A DNA stretch of 64,000 bases from Flavobacterium johnsoniae. Its GTDB lineage: Bacteria > Bacteroidota > Bacteroidia > Flavobacteriales > Flavobacteriaceae. The stretch spans positions 372,001 through 436,000 of the forward strand of contig NZ_MLFK01000010.1 in assembly GCF_001879205.1 (NCBI RefSeq), in the 5' to 3' direction. The notes below the pieces were generated by a model. That model searched no databases. It was not told where the DNA came from and saw nothing but the letters and a program-made list of their open reading frames with translations. Numbering within the stretch: the first letter of the stretch is position 1; every line of letters begins with the position of its first letter. The position numbers were made by a program, and so were the translations under genes. Below are positions 1 through 8,298 of the stretch, piece by piece.

Positions 1-1390
1 ACAATCCGTCATTGTCCGGATCAAAATTTCGCTTTTCCCAGTTTAAATGCCGTTCGATTGCCGGCCATATTTCTTTTAAAAAAGTCATATCATCCGTCCA
101 TTTAAAATGACGAAATAGCTGATCGAAAAAAACCAGATTCATATCATAATGATGCGCCACATTGTTTCTATTCGGACTTCGGCTGATGTAACCGCTGCTA
201 AACATCGAAGTCCCTATTTCTTCTTTTTGACGCGCCAGGTTTTTTTCTTCATCAAACACAATCGGACCGCTTTCCGGCGATGTTACCTGAGACTTGCTGT
301 AACTTGTAAAATGCGTTTTTGCCCTGTCATGCCAACCCAAAGGATCTGCCGTGTAGGCGCCCCGCCACGCGTTTAAATGCATGCGCCAGGCAATAGCTCC
401 ATGAAGGTACGCAGGGCTTTCCCAAATTCCGTCGGCCGCGATGGCGAGTGCTCCTCCTAATGTATTGATGTAAGGATCTGGTGTTTTGACTTTGACACGA
501 TTGGCCAAAAGACGAGTTGCCGTAACTGATTTTTCATAAAGTTCGGCAATTGTTCTCTGGGTATAATTTACATTTGAAACTTCCGGAACAAAAAGCCAGT
601 AATTTTCTTTTTCAGAAATTGAGTTTATTTTCCCGCTTATTAAGGAAAGTTTTTCAGGATTGGAATTAAAAAGCTCTAAAGGCTTACTTTGTGCATTTGC
701 ATTTGCTAAACGAGTATCAGAATTTGGAAAAAATCCGTTAATTTTTTTATTATTTCCCGTTTTTTGTTTGTTGCTCTCAGACCCATAATCGAGTACAAAA
801 GATTCTTTTTTTAAGGTATAGGTGTTATTAAGGCAATACTCCGGCTGTAAATAAAAAACCGATTCGGGATCTGCGCCAATATCGCCGTCACGGCTAAATT
901 TCCTGCCTGTTGCACCGCCAAAAGCCCAGATTAAATGAGTCTTTTTTGATACTTTTTCACCATATATTTTGACGATAAAACCTTCACTTTCTTTTAGGGC
1001 TGCGACATCAATAAACAATTTTCCATCTCCTAAAATGGGATCCTCGATGGTGTAATGCATGGTTCCTAAAACATAACGCGTATCGATTTTTGCTGCTTTG
1101 GTAATCCATTTGCTGTCGTTTCCGTTTACCAACCCGAGTTTGAAGTTGCCTCCCATTCCGGGCATATACATGGCGAATTCCGGTAAATCTCCGGTTTCAA
1201 CCCTGAATCCTGTATTAGAACCGTAAAGTGCACGGTTAAATTTTCTGGTTCCGTTTTTTAAAACAAAACTATTTCCTTCGGGTACATAATGAATTTTGCG
1301 AATGGATGTTTTTTCCTGACCAAAAAGGATGATAGTTGAGCACAGAAATACACCGGCTAAAAGGCAGACAGTTTGTTTTTTAATTCCCAT
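1..1390 (-). CDS. DUF4450-like six-hairpin glycosidase-like protein (3' end outside window)
   Basis: The frame is open from an ATG at 1390 down to base 1, about 463 codons, with no stop, so the C-terminus lies outside the window. A signal peptide (MGIKKQTVCLLAGVFLC..., ending FGQ) indicates export. The middle region contains a stretch reading LHGAIAWRMHLNAWRG, and the visible end has HHYDMNLVFFDQLFRHFKW and a D-P-D-N-D-G-L motif, both typical of (alpha/alpha)6-barrel glycosidases. I recognise this as the DUF4450 type found in Bacteroidota pectin loci; its exact substrate is not known to me. It is transcribed divergently from the GH2 gene and has the shared operator-like motif about 110 bp upstream. 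Family assignment is from memory of the pattern, without a search. Confidence 0.7.
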   Translation of the reverse strand, partial: MGIKKQTVCLLAGVFLCSTIILFGQEKTSIRKIHYVPEGNSFVLKNGTRKFNRALYGSNTGFRVETGDLPEFAMYMPGMGGNFKLGLVNGNDSKWITKAAKIDTRYVLGTMHYTIEDPILGDGKLFIDVAALKESEGFIVKIYGEKVSKKTHLIWAFGGATGRKFSRDGDIGADPESVFYLQPEYCLNNTYTLKKESFVLDYGSESNKQKTGNNKKINGFFPNSDTRLANANAQSKPLELFNSNPEKLSLISGKINSISEKENYWLFVPEVSNVNYTQRTIAELYEKSVTATRLLANRVKVKTPDPYINTLGGALAIAADGIWESPAYLHGAIAWRMHLNAWRGAYTADPLGWHDRAKTHFTSYSKSQVTSPESGPIVFDEEKNLARQKEEIGTSMFSSGYISRSPNRNNVAHHYDMNLVFFDQLFRHFKWTDDMTFLKEIWPAIERHLNWEKRNFDPDNDGL

Positions 1391-1496
1391 AAAATTCAAA
1401 AAATTGACAATTATTAAAATTTGAATAATAAAATTTAAGACAGTTTATTTTATCAATTCAATAATATAGATGCAATTTCTTTGTTTTTTAGTGGGA

Positions 1497-1588
1497 TAGT
1501 ATCCTGTACCTACCTGATTTCGTAAATTTAAAAAATATATTAATTTTTAGAATTATCAATTTATTTTTAACATCATAGTACAGGATAC
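1497..1588. promoter_or_regulatory. Operator-like motifs in divergent promoter region (1391-1720)
   Basis: GTATCCTGTAC at 1499-1509 and GTACAGGATAC at 1578-1588 are an exact 11-bp inverted repeat, 68 bp apart, in the 330-bp spacer between the divergent DUF4450 and GH2 genes. The left copy is followed 10 bp later by a second CCTG (1513-1516). Read toward each gene, both copies give ACAGGATA. The same paired motif recurs at 12701-12720 and 17555-17820, so it is probably the binding site of the locus regulator. The rest of the spacer is AT-rich with no other obvious structure. Confidence 0.65.
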
Positions 1589-1720
1589 AATATAAAAAAG
1601 GAACAAGTAGATTTGATAATACAATTTCTTTTCAGGAAGACATTATCACAAAAAAAGAAAATAAAAAGCATTTTGCAAAACAGATAAAACAGCACTAATT
1701 TTAAAGTCCCGCCACGTATT

Positions 1721-4576
1721 ATGCCTTCAAAAAATACTCTCAAATTCTTATTCTTTATTTTATTTAGTTTCTTCTTAAATCAAAATGCAAAGGCACAAAA
1801 AACAGGTTTAATTTATCTTTCTGGAAAAGATTTTGAGCATCCAATTCAATGGGATTTTTATTGTACGGATGGAAATAACAGCAAAATCTGGTCTAAAATT
1901 AATGTGCCGTCACAATGGGAGCTCGAAGGTTTTGGCGAGTATACATACGGGCGCTGGTATAAGGAACTGAATCAAAAAGAACCCAGCAAAGAAGAAGGTT
2001 TTTATAAATATGAATTCGAAATACCGCTTGATTATAAAGGCAAAAATATTCTAATTGCGTTTGGCGGTGCGATGACCGATACTGAAGTAAAAATTAACGG
2101 AAAAATTGCCGGACCAATTCATCAGGGCGGTTTTTATGAGTTTAAATATGATATCTCGGCTTTGTTGCAATTTGGTTCAAAAAATATTCTTGAAGTTCAT
2201 GTATGGAAACATTCTGCCAATAAATCAGTTAACGCAGCTGAAAGAAGAGCCGACTGGTGGCTTTTCGGCGGAATTTATCGTCCGGTTTGGCTGGAAGTTT
2301 CACCTAAAACTCATATTGAGAATATTGCCGTAAATGCGAAAATGGACGGTTCTATTACAGTTGATCTCAATTTGCAGCACATTTTAAAAAACACAATAAT
2401 AGAAGCCTCTGTTTCAGATAAAAACGGAACAGAATCGGAAGTTTTTAGTTTTCCGCTTAAAGCGAAAAAAACAAAAGAATCAATCTCGGCAAAATGGAAA
2501 AACATCAAACCGTGGAATCCCGAAACGCCTCATTTATATGGTTTAAAATTAACACTGAAACAAAACGGAATTGTACTTCATGAATTCCATAAAAAAATTG
2601 GCTTCAGGACTTTAGAATTCAAAAAACGGGACGGAATTTATGTAAACGGCACCAAAATTATCATGAAAGGCATCAATCGTCATTCGTTTTGGCCGGAAGG
2701 CGGACGAAGCACGAGCAGACGAATCAGCGAAATGGATGTGAAACTGATTAAAGACATGAATATGAATGCGGTTCGCGGGCACTATCCGCCGGATGATCAT
2801 TTTCTGGAAGTCTGCGATTCTCTGGGGCTTTTTGTACTGAATGAACTGGCAGGCTGGCAGAACTCCTACGATACTGAAACCGGAACCAAATTAGTTAAAG
2901 AAATGGTTGTGAGAGATGTAAATCATCCGTCGGTTATTATTTGGGATAACGGAAATGAAGGCGGCTGGAACTATGAGGTCGATAAAGTTTTTGCAGAAAA
3001 TGATCCGCAGAAAAGAATTGTAATTCATCCCTGGGCTGATTTTGACGGCTGGGACACGCATCACTACCCTACTTATTTAACGGGAATGCATCGCTTTAAT
3101 TCGGGCGAAAATGTATTTTTCCCTACCGAGTTTATGCACGGAACTTATGATAACGGCCACGGTGCGGCGCTGGAAGATTTTTGGAACAGATATAAAGAAA
3201 GTCCGCTTTTTGCCGGCGGTTTTATGTGGGCGATGCTCGACGAAGCTGTAAAACGGTCTGACTGGAAAGGCGAACAAAAATTTGACTCAAAAGGTTCTCT
3301 TGCTGCTGACGGAATTCTAGGGCCTCATCGCGAAAAAGAAGGAAGTTATTTTTCGGTTAAAGAAATCTGGGCGCCAATTCAGTTTCAGCCCAAACAAATT
3401 ACGGATACTTTTGACGGTTCTTTTTTGATTACGAATGACTATTTATTCAGCAATTTGAATTCCTGTAAAATGGAATTTAAAGTTCTTAAATCTGATACTG
3501 ATGTTTTGTATACTGATAAAACAGCTCAGGAAATTAGTTCCGGAAAAATTGAAATGCCAAGCACAGAACCCGGCGAAACCAGAAAAATAAAATTAGAAAT
3601 ACCTCAGAATTTCTTTGAAGGCGATATTTTATCGATTACTGCTTTTGACCAGTTTGATAAGGAAATTTACACCTGGACATGGCCTATTCACAAAGCTCAA
3701 TATTATGCTGTGAAATTTTTGGCTGTTCAAAACACAAAAGCAAAAGCTGTTGTTACCAAAACCAATTCTGAAATTACCCTCAAGGCGAATGACATAACAG
3801 TTGTTATAAATGCGGCAACAGGAGAAATTCAGAAAATTACAAATAAATCATCGGTTATTCCTCTAACAAATGGTCCGCGTTTTATTGGAATGAAAGCAAA
3901 ATTAAAAGATATTGCCATTTCTCAAGAAGACGGAAAAGCGATTTGTAAAGTCAATTATTCCGGTGGATTATCTTCTATAAAATGGATTATGGAACCAGAC
4001 GGCAGATTAAAAATGGAGTTGCTTGCGCTTAAAAATGCTTCGGGCGGAGATGGTTTTGACGGCGCTTTTTTTGAAGATAAAATCAATGCTTTTGGGATTA
4101 CCTTTAGCTATCCTGAAAAAGAAGTAAAGGGAATTAAATGGTTTGGAAGAGGCCCGTATCGCGTTTGGAAAAACAGAATTAAAGGAACAACGTATGGTTT
4201 TTGGGAAAAAGAATATAACAATACGATTACGGGAGAAAGCTTCGAAAACTTAATTTACCCTGAGTTCAAAGGCTATCACGCCAACTTATTGGGTGCGAGT
4301 TTAAAAGCCGGCAATTCGTCGTTTAAGTTTTTCAGCGAATCTGATAATTTGTTTTTGAGATTGTTTACGCCTGATCTTCCTAAAAATTCCTTTCCGGGAA
4401 GCAGTCCGCAGCCGGATTTTCCCGAAGGCGATATTTCGTTTATGTATGAAATTCCAGCCATGCGTGATTTCAAACCATTGGAACAACAAGGCCCGCAAAG
4501 CCAGCCGACAAATATCCGAATTAAAAAAGGCGATGACGGAATTAAAATGGATTTGTGGTTTGATTTTAGTTTTTAG
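1721..4576 (+). CDS. GH2 family glycoside hydrolase (beta-galactosidase-like)
   Basis: The 951-residue protein has a signal peptide ending near NAKAQ and should be periplasmic or on the cell surface. The order is GH2: an N-terminal jelly-roll sugar-binding domain (about 45-195), an immunoglobulin-like domain (about 200-300), then the TIM barrel. The acid/base is probably Glu413 in the motif IWDNGNEGGW and the nucleophile Glu470 in FFPTEFMHG. The region after about 630 is an extra C-terminal domain resembling the beta-galactosidase small chain. GH2 enzymes remove beta-linked galactose or uronic acids; in this setting beta-galactosyl side chains of rhamnogalacturonan I are the likely target. 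It heads a plus-strand unit with the esterase at 4764. Substrate is inferred from context. Confidence 0.88.
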   Translation: MPSKNTLKFLFFILFSFFLNQNAKAQKTGLIYLSGKDFEHPIQWDFYCTDGNNSKIWSKINVPSQWELEGFGEYTYGRWYKELNQKEPSKEEGFYKYEFEIPLDYKGKNILIAFGGAMTDTEVKINGKIAGPIHQGGFYEFKYDISALLQFGSKNILEVHVWKHSANKSVNAAERRADWWLFGGIYRPVWLEVSPKTHIENIAVNAKMDGSITVDLNLQHILKNTIIEASVSDKNGTESEVFSFPLKAKKTKESISAKWKNIKPWNPETPHLYGLKLTLKQNGIVLHEFHKKIGFRTLEFKKRDGIYVNGTKIIMKGINRHSFWPEGGRSTSRRISEMDVKLIKDMNMNAVRGHYPPDDHFLEVCDSLGLFVLNELAGWQNSYDTETGTKLVKEMVVRDVNHPSVIIWDNGNEGGWNYEVDKVFAENDPQKRIVIHPWADFDGWDTHHYPTYLTGMHRFNSGENVFFPTEFMHGTYDNGHGAALEDFWNRYKESPLFAGGFMWAMLDEAVKRSDWKGEQKFDSKGSLAADGILGPHREKEGSYFSVKEIWAPIQFQPKQITDTFDGSFLITNDYLFSNLNSCKMEFKVLKSDTDVLYTDKTAQEISSGKIEMPSTEPGETRKIKLEIPQNFFEGDILSITAFDQFDKEIYTWTWPIHKAQYYAVKFLAVQNTKAKAVVTKTNSEITLKANDITVVINAATGEIQKITNKSSVIPLTNGPRFIGMKAKLKDIAISQEDGKAICKVNYSGGLSSIKWIMEPDGRLKMELLALKNASGGDGFDGAFFEDKINAFGITFSYPEKEVKGIKWFGRGPYRVWKNRIKGTTYGFWEKEYNNTITGESFENLIYPEFKGYHANLLGASLKAGNSSFKFFSESDNLFLRLFTPDLPKNSFPGSSPQPDFPEGDISFMYEIPAMRDFKPLEQQGPQSQPTNIRIKKGDDGIKMDLWFDFSF

Positions 4577-4584
4577 TTTTTTTT

Positions 4585-4759
4585 GTTTCAGGTTTCAGGT
4601 TTCAGGTTTCAGGTTTCACGCTAACATGTCCCGAAACATATTCTCACAACTCACATCTAACATCTAACATCTCACATCTAACATCTCACATCTAACATCT
4701 AACATCTCACATCTCACATCTAACATCTCACAACTCACAACTCACAATTCACAACTCAA
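4585..4759 (+). repeat. Two tracts of heptanucleotide repeats between GH2 and CE12 genes
   Basis: The spacer holds five tandem copies of GTTTCAG (4585-4619), then a longer tract of degenerate 7-mers of the type ACATCTA/ACATCTC (about 4650-4730) that drifts into AACTCAC/AATTCAC units up to 4759. Inverted-complement versions of the same units (GTGAATT, CCTGAAAC) follow the next gene at 6247-6320, so the CE12 gene is bracketed by inverted repeats. The tracts could vary by slippage. Confidence 0.85.
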
Positions 4760-4763
4760 AAAC

Positions 4764-6245
4764 ATGAAATCAATTAAAATAACAGCTTTTGTTTTTCTTG
4801 CTTTATTACTTTTAAATTTCACTCCAAAACAAGATTCTAAACCTACCCTTTTTATGGTTGGCGATTCGACTGTAAAAAATGGTAAAGGCGATGGTGCGGG
4901 CGGTCTTTGGGGCTGGGGAGATTTTATTGGGCAGTTTTTGGATAATTCCAAAATCAATATTGAAAATCATGCACTGGGCGGTACGAGCAGCCGCACTTTT
5001 CAGGACAAAGGATTGTGGAATACTGTTTTGAATAAACTCAAAAAAGGAGATTACGTCCTGATTCAGTTTGGGCATAATGATGACGGTGCGATAAATGACA
5101 GTCTCCGTGCCCGCGGCACAATAAAAGGGACTGGAAACGAAACACAGGAAATTGACAACATCCTGACTAAAAAACACGAAATTGTTCATTCCTACGGCTG
5201 GTATATTCAGAAAATCATTCGCGAAGCAAAATCAAAAGGCGCAATTCCGATTGTGTGTTCGCCTATTCCGAGAAATGACTGGAAAAATGGTAAAGTACCC
5301 CGAAACGATCAATCGTACGGTTTGTGGGCGAAACAAATAGCCGAAAAAGAGAAAGTGGCTTTTCTTAATTTGAATGAAAAAATGGCTGTTGAAATGGAGA
5401 AACTGGGTGAGGCAAAAGTTACCGGAACTTATTTCTATAAAAAAGATCATACGCATACTTCGGCAAAAGGCGCTGTTTTAGCTGCTTCGATAATTATTGA
5501 CGAAATAAAAGGCAGCAAAAATTCATTAAAAAATTACATTTTAGAAAATCCGCAGCTTGTTTTTCCTTCAAAAAATAAAGTGTTTTTAATAGGCGATTCA
5601 ACTATGGCAGATAATGGAAATCCGGATGCTGTTGGCTGGGGAGTTGTTTTTCCGAAATATTGCGATACCACCCGGGTTGAAATCATCAATAAAGCAAAAG
5701 GCGGCAGAAGCAGCAGAACTTTTGATACTGAAGGTCTTTGGGATGAAGTAAAAAAACAATTACAGCCGGGGAATTATGTCTTAATCCAGTTTGGTCATAA
5801 TGACGCGGGCGCGGTTGACAAAGAGAAATTTAGGGGTTCTTTAAAAGGAATTGGAGATGAAACGCAGGAAGTAATTCTTCCAAATGGCTCAAAAGAAATC
5901 GTGCATACTTTTGGCTGGTATATGCAAAAATTTATCCGCGAAGCAAAAGAGAAAGGTGCCATCCCAATTGTTTTGAGTTTAACACCAAGAAACGAGTGGC
6001 CAAATGACAAAGTCGAACGCAGAACAGAGACCTATATAAAATGGTCTAAAGAGATCGCGGAAAAAGAAGGTGTCTATTATATTGACTTAAGCGAAGCGGT
6101 TGCTCAAAAATATGAAGTTTTAGGAAAAGAAAAAATGAAAGCCTTTTTTCCAAAAGATCATACACACACGGGCATAGAAGGTGCCGATTTAAACGCCTTG
6201 ACTGCAGCCGAATGTATTAAAAAGGTTTTGGGGTTTGGGTTGTAA
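4764..6245 (+). CDS. Tandem two-domain SGNH rhamnogalacturonan acetylesterase (CE12-like)
   Basis: The 493-residue protein has an N-terminal hydrophobic export signal and two homologous SGNH-hydrolase domains. Domain 1 has GDST with Ser35, LGGTSSRTF, GHND with Asn105, and D228-H-T-H231. Domain 2 has GDST with Ser279, KGGRSSRTF, GHND with Asn346, and D465-H-T-H468. All catalytic blocks are intact in both halves. CE12 esterases remove acetyl groups from pectin, including rhamnogalacturonan I, which opens the backbone to lyases and hydrolases. Usual CE12 proteins have one domain of about 230-250 residues, so this is an internal duplication or fusion. It follows the GH2 gene on the same strand, separated by the repeat tracts. 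Confidence 0.88.
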   Translation: MKSIKITAFVFLALLLLNFTPKQDSKPTLFMVGDSTVKNGKGDGAGGLWGWGDFIGQFLDNSKINIENHALGGTSSRTFQDKGLWNTVLNKLKKGDYVLIQFGHNDDGAINDSLRARGTIKGTGNETQEIDNILTKKHEIVHSYGWYIQKIIREAKSKGAIPIVCSPIPRNDWKNGKVPRNDQSYGLWAKQIAEKEKVAFLNLNEKMAVEMEKLGEAKVTGTYFYKKDHTHTSAKGAVLAASIIIDEIKGSKNSLKNYILENPQLVFPSKNKVFLIGDSTMADNGNPDAVGWGVVFPKYCDTTRVEIINKAKGGRSSRTFDTEGLWDEVKKQLQPGNYVLIQFGHNDAGAVDKEKFRGSLKGIGDETQEVILPNGSKEIVHTFGWYMQKFIREAKEKGAIPIVLSLTPRNEWPNDKVERRTETYIKWSKEIAEKEGVYYIDLSEAVAQKYEVLGKEKMKAFFPKDHTHTGIEGADLNALTAAECIKKVLGFGL

Positions 6246-6246
6246 T

Positions 6247-6320
6247 TTGTGAGTTGTGAATTGTGAATTGTAAGTTTTGGGTTAAGAAACTAACCTGAAA
6301 CTTCAAACCCGAAACCCAAA
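6247..6320 (+). repeat. Inverted-complement copy of the heptamer repeats after the CE12 gene
   Basis: Directly after the stop codon come TGTGAGTTGTGAATTGTGAA and then CCTGAAACTTCAAACCCGAA. These are the reverse complements of the AATTCACAACTCAC and GGTTTCAGG units before the gene (4585-4759). The copy number is lower here than upstream. Confidence 0.7.
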
Positions 6321-6322
6321 AA

Positions 6323-6348
6323 AAAACCTCATCTTGCGACGAGGTTTT
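6323..6348. terminator. Hairpin terminator between CE12 and Hc1-like genes
   Basis: AAAACCTC (6323-6330) pairs with GAGGTTTT (6341-6348) around a 10-base loop, with A-runs before and T-rich sequence after. It lies between two convergent genes and probably serves both directions. Confidence 0.75.
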
Positions 6349-6355
6349 AGTTGTA

Positions 6356-6532
6356 TTATTTTTTTGATTCTTCGATAGAAACTTTTCTGAACTCTTTCAA
6401 AAGTTTTTCGATTTCTAAAGTAGCTTTACGTGCTCTTGGTCCTGCAGCTTTGATACCTTTTTCAGTTAAAGATTCTGCTTCTGCTTTGAATGTTTCAATT
6501 TCGGCGTTGATTTTTACTAATAGATCTTTCAT
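6356..6532 (-). CDS. Histone H1-like (Hc1-type) small basic protein
   Basis: Starting at MKDLLVKINAE the protein is 58 residues long; an upstream in-frame ATG at 6559 would add nine hydrophobic residues (MRLNLIIIS) that do not fit the family. The sequence is highly charged and helical, with a lysine/arginine-rich centre (GIKAAGPRARKATLEIEKL). It resembles the short Hc1-type proteins common in Flavobacteriia and is probably cytoplasmic and DNA-binding. It is a housekeeping-type gene within the pectin locus, transcribed toward the CE12 gene from its own spacer (6533-6840). Confidence 0.75.
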   Translation of the reverse strand: MKDLLVKINAEIETFKAEAESLTEKGIKAAGPRARKATLEIEKLLKEFRKVSIEESKK

Positions 6533-6840
6533 GCTTATAATTATTAAATTAAGGCGCAAAAATAGAAGTTTGATTGATAGTTACAATAAAATTGCTGTTA
6601 AAATTAACATAGTTTTTTACGCTTTAAATTAACGATAAATTTACGTGCTCAATTTCACAAAAACACGCTCTCACAATAAACTATTAATCAGACATTTATT
6701 ATCAATTTTAAAAATCAGCCCCTCTATCAAGGCTTTACAGCAGGCTTTATTTTTTTTTAGTCTGCCAACAGAAAAAAACAGCAAAACATAAGATTTTGGC
6801 TTAAAATTATCTTTTACCGAATTGAGAATGTGTGGAAAAA

Positions 6841-8166
6841 TTACTCTATTAACTGTTTATTTACATACACATTCTTAAAAACAACACCCTTTATTACACT
6901 TTTGTCAATATCCGTTTTTTTGGTATTTATATTTAAATTTTCAAAAGTAAAATTAGACAAACGCACATTAGGATCGTTTTCTACTCCGTAAAAAGTATCG
7001 CAGTTTAAGTCGATATTTTTCAGCGTAACATGATCTCCATAGGAAAGCGGAATATCCGGACGGCCTTTTAAATCGAAAAATTGTTTCCAGGCAAAAATCG
7101 CCAGTCCTGTTTTGGCTTCTCCTTTAATATCTTCTACTCGTATATATTCGTATCGCTGCGGCGTATCCGGCCTCATTTTAAGCCACAACATGCGCGAAGC
7201 ACCGTCTATTTTGCAGTTTCTCATAATCACATTTTTATTATGAATTGATTCACTGCCATTTGTTAAAGCCGAATGACAAAATCCGAAATTGGTATCTTCG
7301 ATGATAATATTAGAATTAGGTCCGTTGTTTTTATCCTGATCGGCATACGGGCCTTTTCCTCCTTTTAAAGCAATGGCATCATCGTTAACCGACATATAAC
7401 AGCCTTTGATCAGGAAATTATTGCAGATATCAATATCAACTGCATCTGTACTTGGAGCTTTGATGGCAATATGCGGCGAAAAAATATACAAATCCAGCAG
7501 TTTTACATTGTTGCATTTGTAGAAATGATTGGTCCAGAAACCTGAATTAATGAGTTTTACATCCTGAAACTGTACGTTGTTTGAATTCCACACAAAAACC
7601 AATCTTGGTCTTGAAACTTCCAGATTGGTACATTTCGGATTTTCTTTACGACGCTGCCAAAAAGCTTCCCAGTATTTTTTTCCATTTCCGTTAATTGTTC
7701 CTTTTCCTGAAATCGAAAAATTATCAACGCCGTACGCATTTACCAGGGCCGGAAAATAATCCAGATTCTGTCCTTCCATTCTGGATGGCATTATCGGATA
7801 ATCGGCAATATTGCCTGAACCTTTTAAAACGCCGCCTTCCGAAACGTATAAAGCGGTTTTAGACTTAAAAAATAAAGCGCCGCTCAGGAAAACACCTTTC
7901 GGAATCACGATTACTCCTCCTCCATTTGCAGCTGCTTTGTCTATTATTTTCTGAATTGCAATGGTCTGAATTTTAGTGCTGTCTTTGCTTACACCAAAAT
8001 CTGTAATGGTGTACTTTTTTCCTAAATCTTTCAGCTGGATTTTAGAATAATCTTTAAACCAGTTCGTAATCGGACTGCCATCAGGAAATGTATCATTTGC
8101 ATACTGCTGCGAGAATGACACTTGGGCAAAAGCGATGCAGATTAAAATTTTAAAAATAGTTTTCAT
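6841..8166 (-). CDS. GH28 family glycoside hydrolase (polygalacturonase-like)
   Basis: I place the start at MKTIFKILICIAFAQVSFSQ, a clean signal peptide; the longer frame from 8208 adds 14 unrelated residues. The mature protein is a right-handed beta-helix typical of GH28, with the early motif ITDFGVSKDSTKIQT, then PSTDAVDID (the N-T-D position), VNDDAIALK (catalytic Asp pair), GFCHSALTNGSE (the G-H-G position) and WLKMRPD (the R-I-K position). The Asp residues and His are kept, but the usual Arg of R-I-K is Leu. GH28 enzymes cleave alpha-galacturonic linkages in homogalacturonan or rhamnogalacturonan. It is the last gene of the minus-strand part of the locus. Confidence 0.87.
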   Translation of the reverse strand: MKTIFKILICIAFAQVSFSQQYANDTFPDGSPITNWFKDYSKIQLKDLGKKYTITDFGVSKDSTKIQTIAIQKIIDKAAANGGGVIVIPKGVFLSGALFFKSKTALYVSEGGVLKGSGNIADYPIMPSRMEGQNLDYFPALVNAYGVDNFSISGKGTINGNGKKYWEAFWQRRKENPKCTNLEVSRPRLVFVWNSNNVQFQDVKLINSGFWTNHFYKCNNVKLLDLYIFSPHIAIKAPSTDAVDIDICNNFLIKGCYMSVNDDAIALKGGKGPYADQDKNNGPNSNIIIEDTNFGFCHSALTNGSESIHNKNVIMRNCKIDGASRMLWLKMRPDTPQRYEYIRVEDIKGEAKTGLAIFAWKQFFDLKGRPDIPLSYGDHVTLKNIDLNCDTFYGVENDPNVRLSNFTFENLNINTKKTDIDKSVIKGVVFKNVYVNKQLIE

Positions 8167-8298
8167 TGTGGTTATTTGGTTAGTTAGTTTTTTAGCAGGT
8201 AAACACAAAGTATATTTCCCATCTTTGCAGATTCAGCCTGCGGAGATTCCTCATCTCTGGGGATGGCATACTTCATGGTTATTTCATATTGAACTTCT

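Noticed and set aside
149..376. 75-residue plus-strand frame
   Set aside because: It is the shadow of the DUF4450 gene on the other strand; that frame is open from 1390 to the window edge with a signal peptide and family motifs.
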